From Absidia repens (taxonomy: Eukaryota > Mucoromycota > Mucoromycetes > Mucorales > Cunninghamellaceae): a stretch of 64,000 nucleotides of DNA. The notes under the pieces are model-generated. The model saw nothing but the letters and a program-made list of their open reading frames with translations. It was not told the DNA's origin and ran no database searches. Location of the stretch: the NCBI GenBank assembly GCA_002105175.1, contig MCGE01000026.1, positions 372,001-436,000 on the forward strand, in the 5' to 3' direction. The translations under genes were made by a program, and so were the position numbers. Shown one piece after another: positions 10,810 to 21,164 of the stretch (position 1 is the first letter of the stretch; each line of letters begins with the position of its first letter).

Positions 10810-10848
10810 TTCAGGGTCCAAAAAAAATTCGGTATACCGAACAACCAA
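10708..10848. repeat. tandem duplication of an A-tract plus palindromic unit
   Basis: Two copies of a unit of about 65 nt: a long A run, then GATTCAGGGTC(T/C), a second A run and TTCGGTATACCGAACAACC. The 14-nt TTCGGTATACCGAA is a perfect palindrome and is the same in both units. Confidence 0.85.
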
Positions 10849-11090
10849 ACCCCCCCCCTTATCAAAGAGAGTATGTGTGAAAGCTATTCTACAGTGAAGG
10901 GAATGCACTAACAAGGTCAAATTGCTCCATCTTGACTGCAAAAGCATCAGGAAAAAAAAAGCAACCATACTGCTGAAGTTAAATTATAACAATAATTTTC
11001 ATGAGAAGAGAACCACCATGTTGACGACGTTATACAGTATGAAATTGATAGTTGTAGAAAAAATGAGCAAAAAGCATTTCACATCCCGCC

Positions 11091-11096
11091 CACGTG
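11091..11096. promoter_or_regulatory. CACGTG box of repeat copy A
   Basis: Palindromic E-box CACGTG inside CCCGCCCACGTG, about 125 nt before the conserved core and followed by a pyrimidine tract. Same arrangement in copies B and C. Confidence 0.5.
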
Positions 11097-11830
11097 TATT
11101 TTTATTTACTCCCCAAGGGCTGGGCCTCTTTCTTTCTTTTCTTTTTCCTTTTTCCTTCTTTTTTCTTCTTTAATTCTTCACAATTGTGGCATCTACGGGC
11201 TTATATTGGATTTAGATTAGTGTCAGGACCAGTTTAGAAGCGTTTTCAGATCAGGGATTACAACATGCATGGGGAAACCCTTTCATTTTGGATCTAGGAT
11301 TATGGCAATCATTAGTTGGCTTTTTGGAGCCTTCATTAGCTTAGTTTTTGATTAGTTTGTCCATAGTTTGTATACATATCTGAATAAAATATGTCATTGT
11401 ATCAACGAAATATGCTCCTTATGCGTCTCTCATGTTTTGGGCAATAGATCCTTTTTTTTTTTTTTTGACGACCATCACCCCTTTTTGATTAGTGCTGGCC
11501 ATTGTTGTGTTTCAAAAACGTATGGTGCCTTTTAATTTTTCTCATGACTTGTGCAGTATATTACAGTAGCTGTCGTTTTACAATAGCCACTTTAGATTAG
11601 CGTTTACCGTTCTTCAGTTTGCAGTATAGTTTCCTGCATTCTGCCTTCATCAGATCCTTCCACACAATCCCTTGTCACATTGAACACCACTAGTTTTCAT
11701 ATCTAACGATATGCTTCAATAAAATGCGTCCTTTTTATAAACATTTCTTTGACCCGTCAGATAGTGAATAATGTGCTAATGTAGATATTTTATAAGCGTC
11801 CTGCTAAATATTTGTACTGTTTTCTGGTTC

Positions 11831-12226
11831 ACATACACATACACATAGCGTGCTTGCACAAATTAAAAATAAAGCACCATGATATTTCTTTTTTGACAAT
11901 ATACAAAGAGTGACATTATTGTCTTTATTATATAAATCAAGATTATTAAACTACTATATATCTAGCAATAATACAATATACGTTATTTTTTTTCTAAAAA
12001 AAACAACAACAACTAAAGGTGGAGGAGGAAGTGGGAAAAAGAAAAAGAAAAATCACTATGTACAATTCCAAGAATCATCAATATAAAGAAGAGAAGGGGG
12101 GGAGGGAGGGAGAAGGCCGAAAAAAACACTAAATATAAAATAAGAAAGGGGAGGGGAATATATAACAATCAAAGAAATAAAAAGGCAGAGAGAGAAGAAA
12201 CCAGTAAGTATATAATAAAATCAACT
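11831..12226. other. 3' flank of the GPCR gene
   Basis: AT- and GA-rich, with no gene seen. Holds the 3' untranslated region of the minus-strand GPCR. Confidence 0.4.
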
Positions 12227-12805
12227 TCAATATGAATAATCCGACGAAAGTTGCCCGTCATTGTGGACATGACCAAACGTGGAGAGAGGGTTACTGTCGT
12301 TGTTATGTTGAAGATGTTGCGGAGTGCCATAAAAGTTGTATGTATCGGAGTGATGATGATTGTGATCGCTAGTCGCAGTCGTAGCCCCTGTGATGGTCGA
12401 TGGTGCATAGTTTTGAAAATGCTGACTAGGATGGTGGTAGACTGGGGCAACAAAACTCTCGAGTCCATGTTCCGAGTCGGTGAAGCCTGAGGTATAATTG
12501 GTGGTTGTTTGTTCGTGCAGGGGTGTGCCTGATGCTGCGCCCAAGGTGGATGTCGACGGTAATTTGTTAGTGTTGCGTGGTCTTCCAAGATCGTTGTCGT
12601 TCTTGTTGTTGTTGTCCATGGTGTCATCCGAAAGTTCTTCGCCGTTGAACCAACCGACCCATCTTGTCAATGCCTTTTGATCGTGGACTTGGAAATACAG
12701 TTGAATGTTCTTGTCCGTCCACACACAAAAAATGAATCGCCCACTGTTGTTTTTCGGTATGCCTTGGCATGATACGTAGTTATGGTATTCGGCTTTGTGG
12801 CCCAT

Positions 12806-12838
<33 letters not shown>

Positions 12839-15800
12839 TGTCAGGATGATCGTGGTAGTATTTGAAATAGATATGCATCCACTTTTTTTTTTCCACACTT
12901 ACCGTCATGAGCACAAATGTTTGTTTCGATGGAATCACCACCACATGCTTAAGTTGCCAGATAGACATGAAATGGAAGCGGGCTCGTTTCTTGACTGGTA
13001 GGATGCCTTCGTGTGCTTTGACGGTAAAATCCAACAAGTTTTTCGCCACAAGTGCATTGTGAGCATGTGAGTCGGACTGGGTTTCGAATCGATAAGCGCT
13101 TGTCAATTCACTGCAGCTTCCTATTCGGTCATGACCGTCAATGTCGTGTTGTTTATGGTGGTGACGATGCTGATGGGGGTATATGTGCCAGAATCGGAAC
13201 CATCGTTGTGTCGTCATATATTTTCCAATAAAAATAAGTTTGCTGAGAAAGAGGACAAAAAACGTAAAGGTTGCTGAGAATAAGATGGCGGCCAATTTCA
13301 AGTAGATGGCAATTTGATATTCGTCTGTTGATAAGAAGAAAGCGGGCGCAGCAACAATGGCAGATAATCCTGTGTTACTGTAAATAATTAGGATGATGAG
13401 ATTTGCGCATAAAATTCGAATGACAGGTGATTTTTTCTTTTTTTTTGTAACTTACTAGCTGACATATCCAATTTGTTGTGATTCAGACCACTTGCTGTTG
13501 ATTCTGCGGGTCTAAAATGGTCAGATAGAAAAAAGGAATGATAAGCATATCATGACAATGTACCATGTATAGTAATATTTTAACGACATACTTTCCAGGC
13601 CAAGAGAGACGCAATAACAATCATAGCAAAGCAAATAATAGCGGAAACCAATTCGGCGATGTTCAAGTGGATCCAATCAACAGATTTGTTTGATGTTGGG
13701 TATGCGCACAGCATACAATAGGTATTCATGGAAACCATGTAGCTGGTGGGCTTCACAGGGTATAGAGAAAACCAAACAATTAAAGGAACAAGGGCCAGAA
13801 CACCGAAAATAATAACAATACGCAGCAAGTAGACGGATTTCAATTTGGAGGCTTGCAAAGTAAACACATTTTGGAACCTATAAATCAGAAAAACAAGGAA
13901 AGCATGAGCTCATGTTACTATAGATAACCCCTAATTTCTTTTTATCACTTACACTCGGTAAATCCTATAAATTCGGGCAATAAATAAATGAACATATTAA
14001 TAGAAATTCATTGGATATATATATGGTTCAATTTTTTTCGAACTTACCGATAGTTCTTGGCGATGATACTGCCAATAACCAGAATAAATCCAACCACCAA
14101 AATCAACTGCCTCGCAATACATTTAGCCACGGTCACATCATCGATATATAGAAGGACTGATACATAAGCGGCAAGGATTCCCATGAGCTGCAAACAAAGG
14201 AAGATAGGGCTTGACACTAACACCATCTTAAGGTCTCGGTAGCAAAGAATAAGGATCATGGTCATGACACATAGAGCCATTCCTACACAGGCCACAACAT
14301 AAATCGCCAGACCTGCAGCTTCAGACAATTTTGGATTTAAAGCTGAATAATAGATAATGAAGGAAGAGAGAGGATGGTGGTGAGGAGGATGTAAATATCG
14401 AAACCATTCGAAAAGTGAGAAATTTCTATATTTCTATATCATTCATTGCCTTACAAGATTTTGTTGCCATGTCAGCTGGCCATTGATGAGTATTTCCAAG
14501 ATATAAAATCGGCACATCAGGATTTGGTACGTAAACACCATCTCGTACTTGAGCAAAAGTGATGGTAGACCCATTCATCATATATTGGAGCTCGAAATGC
14601 CTAGCAAGAAAATAGCGCATGGTGAGTTAAAAAAAAGTGTCGGGAAAAAAAAAAAAGAGCAATCATTTGGTAGTGAGCTTTACCCTGTTACTTGATCCCC
14701 AGCTTCGGTAAAATCCATCAAACCAGCAGGACCGGTATAGTTCATATTATAAAACGAAGGTGTCATTGGGGTACTGTTGAATTGACGTGATGCTAAATCT
14801 GAGAGACCATTTTGCCGCCCACCTTGGTATTCGTTTAATGCCTACATGTTCATTCGACAGATATATAATAGTTTCTTTAGTATCAGATACGAGTAATTAC
14901 AGGGTTTTTTTTTCCCGATTACCTTGTTTAATCCAAGAGCCAAGACCTCAGCGCATGCATAAGCGTTCGGACCATTATAGCTCAGCCCTAAAGTTTTCCA
15001 TTGAGTATGATCCACACTACAAAGGAAAAAGTTTTCAATAAAAATGAGATACTGCGTCGTGTCATTGTTTTGATATCACTTACAAATCATTAGGGATAGG
15101 CTGTTGTTGCCATAAACTATACAGGTCATTGTAGGCTGAGACATCGGTCACTAAATGTTTTTGAAAAAAAAAAAAAAAAAAGGAATCAGATGAATAGAGA
15201 GTCCCTCTCCGTCGTTCAATGACCGCCGTACCAACGGTTAACTATTTTCACATTCGTAACACCTACAGTTCCATAAACCGCTTATAAACATGAGACCATC
15301 AAACTCTACCAGATCTTGTGTATCAACAGATTCAGATAGCGCTTCTGACAGGTCATTTGTAAGCATCCAAACCCACCCTTCTGATAGCATACCCATTGAC
15401 CTAATTAATGTAAGAAGTGAGTACAAGGGTTAAAAAATAATAATAAAAAACAGGGAACGTGTGTGTATATTTGTGTTTGTGTACTATATTTTTTTTTCGT
15501 CGTGAGTGGAGGTGGGGAAAGGGCGAGGGGAAGGAGTTTTTACTTTGCGGCTTGTAAAATCAAGATTTGGTTTGCAGGATTTGAATCAGCTACAATGACA
15601 ATTCGGGCACCAGTGGTAATCAAAGTTTGGAGAGATTCTATAATAACTTTTGTAAGGAAATAATAGACGGATAAAGAGAATTTTTTGTTTTCTATACTTA
15701 CTAGAGATATCCTCTTCACCTAAATCATACAGAGGAATCTGGCTCATCGGTGTTATTCCGTACTGATAAGATTTGGAGAGCATGGAAGTCAATACTAAAA

Positions 15801-16712
15801 ATAAATCATCCTGTTAGTATTCAAAGCTAGTATGCTTTTAGAAAAATATAACATACTTTGTTGGCCAACATCGTCATCAGTGTACACAAGCGCAAACATC
15901 GACCAATTCATTTGCCGGATCCATTCCATAAGCGCCCCACCATAAACAACAACATTGCCCAGTGTTCGAAAAAAGTAGGGGTAGTTTGCTTTATCCGATA
16001 GGTCCAGAGAGGACGCGCCACATGAGCATTGAGGAATCTGGAAGAGACCTGTTAAGCCTGCTGATATGAGCGTTGTATTCGATACCATATCACCTATCAC
16101 TGCACTGTTTTGTACGCGATTATGAATAAAAAAAAAAGACCATGTCAGTTGATTCATTCAGTCATTCCAAAGGTGAATAGTAGGCACTATTGATGTAATT
16201 TTTTCCCTTACTTGACACCATCTTCAATGAGTCGAGTTGTTGTCCATGAAGTTTTGCCACTATGGAATTCAGATGAGTAGTAGCGAGTAAAGTTTAATGT
16301 AACATCTATGATCAAAGGAAAAAAAGAAAAAAGAAAAAAAGAAAAAAGGAAAAATATCAATGGGGCGTCATTTGAATTTAATAAAAAAGGCGTCCTTTTT
16401 TTTTCTACCTGGGAGATAGTTCATGGCCTGAATATGCTGCTCAGCAAGCTTGATTGACAGTTCACTTGTCAAAATCATATTGTTGAGAGCTGGATCAGTA
16501 CTTCGTACCTCTGACGCATTTGGGAATAATACACCAATGGTATACGTAGGTGAAGCTGTTAGTGAAGGCGATGCTGTTGCTTGTGGAGAATAAGAGGGTG
16601 ATGATGATGATGATGATGGTGATATTGATGGCGTAGCTGCTAAAATAGGTTGATTAAATAGGATATAAATGGATGATAGTAAGAAAATCAAAACGGTATA
16701 ATGTTTTTTCAT
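12227..16712 (-). CDS. class C (GABA-B-like) G protein-coupled receptor
   Basis: Sixteen exons give 1045 residues: 16712-16409, 16305-16212, 16104-15857, 15794-15702, 15637-15544, 15400-15267, 15150-15084, 15016-14923, 14841-14684, 14600-14455, 14342-14048, 13964-13953 (12 nt), 13877-13592, 13511-13456, 13377-12903 and 12808-12227. The order is: signal peptide (1-25), Ser/Pro-rich linker, a ligand-binding Venus-flytrap domain (about 60-455; e.g. YFFRTLGNVVVYGGALMEWI, FALVYTDDDVGQQ), then a 7TM domain (about 483-740) with the family pattern SSPIFLCLQLMGILAAYVS, CIARQ...LVIGSIIAKNYRIYR. The roughly 300-residue cytosolic tail has a stretch resembling a PH domain (about 826-920) and a His/Asn/Ser-rich end. 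The ligand is unknown. Class C receptors are rare in Dikarya and commoner in early-diverging fungi. Confidence 0.88.
13953..13964 (-). other. 12-nt micro-exon of the GPCR gene
   Basis: GATTTACCGAGT lies between ...TTTATAG and GTAAGTG. It is needed to keep phase between the exon ending AAC TAT CG and the one starting GTTCCAAAATG, and gives the junction NYRIYRVFQN. Confidence 0.75.
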
Positions 16713-18177
16713 TGCATCGAGTCAAAGAAAAAAAAAAGTCGAGAAAGCGAGAGGGAGGGAAAAAAGAAAAGCGGGAAGAAAAAGTTGGTATCTCGCTTTT
16801 TTTTTTTTTTTTTGCTGCTTTCATAAATTGAATTAATGATTTTGAACTCCATTGTATGACCTTACTCTTTCCATTTTTCACCGTTTTTACGGCGAATTCT
16901 CCTACCATTACGTTGGTTGGTCGATTTTTGTTACTTATGCAAAACTTTATCTAGGACACAGACAACAACTCTTTTTTTTATTGTAGAGGAATTCTTTAGT
17001 TTGGTGATTGTTGCCATCAAGCATATTATTTGTAGGCCATCACTTTAAAATAGCAAAGTTTCTTTTTCGGTTCCATTTCAGGGACGTGATCTACATTATT
17101 TTTTAACTTTGAGAGGTACATTATATACTAAAAGTAACACCAATACTGAAAAATAGATTTATATATAGATTGGTCTATTTCCCAGTTTGTCGTTTTCAAT
17201 CTTCATCTTCATAACATGCGATCCTTTCTGACAATAGCTCCAATTTTCATTGATTCAGGGGGTGGCGATCGAGCGAGCGGGATTCAAACGCCGACACAAA
17301 AAAAAGGTGGCTCGAGGCTACTAGCCTAATACTAAAAGGCAAATTTGACCAATCAAAATTGTCTCGTCATCTGAGCAAATCAGCTTACAATCCTCAGAAG
17401 TAAACGTGAAAGGGTAACCTTCGATTAATGGAGAGACCTTTACACAACTAGCATGCGCATTAGCGAATGAAATCAAAATAAGATATATGAACCAATGAAA
17501 AACAGTATGCATCATGTATCTATATAAATATATATAGATATTTATATATGTATATCAAAAGGAAAAAAGAAGGTTTCAATCATAGCATTAAAAATGTATT
17601 GATGACAACATCGCTATCATACCAACAACAACATCATCATCATCATAAGCTTTTGATTCAGAGCCACGTGGGAATATTCATTTTGGCAATCATAGTGGAC
17701 GATGATATATGTTTGTATGTCTGACCATAATACGAAGCACCAATACACAAGAGAAATGGCGAAAATTAAAAAAAAACACTCAGATCGGTATTATATCAAA
17801 GAGATTGGATGCACGGATTCCCCAAGAAAAAAAAAAAAAAAAATTAGGGCATTGAAATAAATTACACTAATTTCCTTTTAAGTCTATGTGGGATGGTGTG
17901 AAAAAAAAGGAAGGCTGAAAACTCCTTTTTTCATTTTCAGCTCTTTTCTTTCCTTTTTCTTTCCCAAAACAAAAAAATACCTGTTTCTGTTTTATCCTCT
18001 TCCCAACAACTTAGTGCTCCTTTTATTATTATTTTTTTTTTCTCACCTCTTTTTTTCCCTTCTTCTTTTTCTCTCCCTTTCAATCTTTTTACTTCCTTCT
18101 TTTAATTCTTACTCGACCCATTTATACATATATTCTATATATTTATATATATCTACACATATACACATTCAAACATC
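16713..18177. other. divergent intergenic region between the GPCR and FHA-RING genes
   Basis: Contains GA- and T-rich tracts near both starts. The long pyrimidine tract at about 17935-18110 precedes the FHA-RING start codon. One small ORF (17321-17515, listed separately) is the only coding candidate. Confidence 0.5.
17321..17515 (-). CDS. possible small secreted cysteine-containing protein
   Basis: Sixty-four residues. It begins MMHTVFHWFIYLILISFANAHA, a good signal-peptide pattern, followed by a short mature part with four cysteines. It has no recognised family and no intron. The length is near what chance allows in this AT-rich DNA, so this is weak. Confidence 0.25.
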   Translation of the reverse strand: MMHTVFHWFIYLILISFANAHASCVKVSPLIEGYPFTFTSEDCKLICSDDETILIGQICLLVLG

Positions 18178-19806
18178 ATGCTAACAGCAGCACTCGCAAG
18201 CACAGCTACTTCAACAAGACCTTTCACCACGTCATCTGAAACAAGAAACCTCTCTGACAGTGACAGCAGTAGGGAGAATGTGGGCCCCGAAGTTGCTCCT
18301 TCCCACCTTCGCATTGTGCCTCATTTGGACACCAGTCGATCGTTGGTCTTCACTGTCGTTGAACGGGATGTGACTGACGGTACTCTACTGAAAATTGGAC
18401 GATTCACAGACAAGTACGCTTCTCCTACCAGGATAACTTTCAAAAGCAAAGTGGTTAGCCGTGGACATGCTGAATTATGGACAAAGAATGGCAAGGTAAA
18501 CAACTTTTTTTATTGGATAATAGCAGGGAGATATTATATATATATATATCATTCATGATTGATGGATGAGAGGAAATAAAAAAGGGGGAAGGGAACCATT
18601 GGGATGGAAATTATGGAGGAAAAATGAGGAGGTTCTTGTCAATGGTCAATCCAACTAATCTCATTCTTCATATTCCATGCATGTAGTTTTATATCCGTGA
18701 TACGAAATCTTCTTCAGGAACTTTCCTCAACCATGTCCGTCTATCACCTCCAAATCAAGAATCAAGGCCATTTCTATTGTCTGATGGTGATGTAGTACAA
18801 TTAGGTGTGGATTATCAAGGTGGAACTGAAGGTAAACAACAAGCACTGGCTGTCTTATACCTGCTGACGTTTTAATTATTTATGTCTTAGAAATATATCG
18901 ATGTGTCAAAATGCGCTTGGAAATCAATCGACCTGCCCAAAAAACAACCACGTTTAGGTAAAGATGATATTAAGGAATGAATGGAACCTTTTTTTCTCAC
19001 ACACACTTTCTCGCATTCTCTTAGTTTGAACACATTCCAATCACTACGTAACATGACCACACCACCGAACAATGTCAGTATTCTTGACTCAGCGATGGCC
19101 TGTCGTGGCGATAACGATGGCTCCAATTCAGACGATCAAGGCTTACATGTTGAAGAATGTTGTATATGTTTATACGCTCTAGCACCCTTCCAAAGTTTGT
19201 TTGTGGCCCCATGCTCTCATACCTTCCATTACAAATGTGCAAGACCATTACTAGTCAATCATCCTGGATTCCTTTGTCCATTATGTCGAAGTTACGCCGA
19301 TTTGGACGCAAGCGTGGCAGTGGAAGCAAGCGAAGTAAGTGAACATTCCCCTCCCCGCCCTTTTGTTTTTTTTAAGTTTAAATGAAACTGATGATATCAT
19401 GTTTGTTGTGATGACTCATTGAATAGGTGATGGAAATGTACAAAAAAGAAAAAGAACAAGCTGCTGCAGCCGCTGCTACCTCTGCTAGCTCGGGGATCAT
19501 GGCGACTTCTGCTACAGGGCTTGTGAATACCAAAACCAATGAAGCTGTAACTCAAGGTAATAAAGAAGAATCAGATTCATTCTCGTGATTGCGTGTGATG
19601 CGTGTGTGTATTTTTATGTTGTGTGTGTGTGTGAGTGTGTTTTACAATGTGTGACAAACGTTTTGCTGGGTGTTCTAATTTTGATTGTTTTGTGATATCA
19701 TTATTTACATTTAGATGCTCCCGGTCCAGCTAGTCCAACTGACAGCGCACCTATCCATCTGGACATCACATCAAATGCCTCTAGCCCAACCTCATCCAAC
19801 TCTTAG
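18178..19806 (+). CDS. FHA-RING E3 ubiquitin ligase, Dma1/CHFR type
   Basis: Six exons, 18178-18495, 18687-18831, 18891-18957, 19025-19334, 19427-19556 and 19715-19806, give 353 residues. The FHA domain (about 70-165) has the phosphothreonine-binding residues in KIGRFTD, VVSRGHAEL and KSSSGTFLNHVRL. A C3HC4 RING follows (about 222-264): CCICLYALAPF...CSHTFHYKCARPLL...CPLC. The tail is Ala/Ser/Thr-rich and disordered. This order is that of fungal Dma1/Dma2, relatives of human CHFR and RNF8, which ubiquitinate septin- and spindle-checkpoint targets at mitotic exit and cytokinesis. The domain order and length (S. pombe Dma1 is 267 residues) make the assignment secure; which of the paralogues it is cannot be said. 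Confidence 0.92.
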
Positions 19807-21164
19807 CATGAAATGACCTTCTTCCCACTATTACACAACCACCATTTGTATCAAACCAAACCATATTATAGTGTGCCTTTTATTTAGTTTACGATATCCC
19901 CTTTGCGTCTTGCTCTTATTTATTTTTTATCGCATTAGTACTACCTTTCCATATCCCCTTCGCTGTTATATTCCTCATTGTTTAGGTAGTTTTTTTCTTC
20001 TTCTTATTTTATATATGCATTATTATTAGCTTGTATCTCTCTCACACACACACTCTCACTTGCTTCAAACAAACAATCAAATTTCATTTCCCCCTGCTCC
20101 CCATTCTTATCGACAGAAAATGTCTCTTCTCAATAAATTTTTTTTTTTTTTAAAAAAAACATATTGATCATCATCATTAGTTAATTTTGGCTTCTACAAA
20201 TAGAGCATAAGCTTATTTTTCAGTTGGCAAAGCAAATATAAACGGATCATTTATCTTTTTTGTGTGTGCGTGGGTGTGTGTCTTTGTGGGGCAACTTATT
20301 TTTAATGCAAAGTAATAGTTTATATTGTGTTCATCACAGTCTAACTCCTTTTTTTTTTGTGGAAATATCATGATGTAACCTTTCTTAGAAGTAAAGCAAC
20401 TGACGATTTAATCACATGATCTTTCTTGTCCATTCAAACCATTGATTTCTGTCAATGCTATCACACACCGTCATCAGATGAGTAAAAATTAAAATTAAAA
20501 AACGCCCATCAAAAATTCTCTCTCTTTTTCTTTTTTTTTTAACATGAAACCAAAATATACAGCAAATGATAAAAGAAATCACACAGTCAAACTAAACTAT
20601 AAAAACAAAGACGATCATGCCACTTTTTTTTTATTATTATAGCACCTGTTTGTCCCCGCCCGAACCGACAACCTGCACAAACACAATTAAAAAAAAAAAA
20701 AAAAAAAAAAAGGCGCCCATTGTTCACTATGATAAAAAAAAAAAAACATGGTGCATAATGATTAAGACCGTTATCATACCCCGAGGAACCAATCACCGTG
20801 AGGCCGTAAATGATGTGTTACTAATTCCCTAATTCCATTGCATCATAACCCCCTGGAAGAAACAAAAGAAGAATCACATTTGGGTCTATTTCAATCCCCG
20901 CGCGTCCTTTTCTTTTTTTATTTCCTGTCAAAGCAAACCACCCCCCCCCCTGGCATAAATGAGATAAAAGAATATAAACTATTATATTTTTTTTATTGGA
21001 TGAAGAATACATGGAGGAGACGAGTAAAACATAAAGCAAGAGAAAAGAAAAAGAAAAAAACGGGGCAGGGGAATAAATAATGTGTATGGATAAACTACAA
21101 AAATAAAACTACAAATAATATCAAAAAAAAAAGAAAAAAACCAAAGATGGATCATATATAAAGT
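19807..21164. other. convergent intergenic region
   Basis: 3' flanks of the FHA-RING and CDF genes. An AATAAA lies at 20132-20137. Poly-A/T tracts and a C run (20938-20949) are the only notable content; no gene seen. Confidence 0.5.
20132..20137 (+). terminator. AATAAA polyadenylation signal of the FHA-RING gene
   Basis: AATAAA about 330 nt after the stop codon, followed by T and A runs. Confidence 0.4.

Larger units (their letters stand above)
9905..11830 (+). repeat. dispersed repeat, copy A (long, interrupted)
   Basis: Shares several blocks in the same order with 31210-32625 and 55255-56530. They are: an upstream block (GGAGCGCNGAGCACG at about 9910), an AAAACNAC...TTTATTCA block (about 10065-10170), a TTGACTGCAAAAGCATC block (about 10930), and CATCCCGCCCACGTG at 11082-11096. 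After these come a pyrimidine tract, a highly conserved 130-nt core (about 11215-11345) and an AATAAAATATGTC block at 11383. Copy A is interrupted by a helicase relic and an A-rich tandem duplication. No long ORF is shared by the copies, so it looks non-coding or non-autonomous. Confidence 0.75.

Noticed and set aside
10690..10968. Phe-rich minus-strand ORF
   Set aside because: Arises from poly-T tracts of the tandem A-tract repeat; not a protein.
17255..17300. Second T-loop-like string GTTTGAATCCCGC on the minus strand
   Set aside because: The flanking bases do not pair into a T-stem or a cloverleaf.
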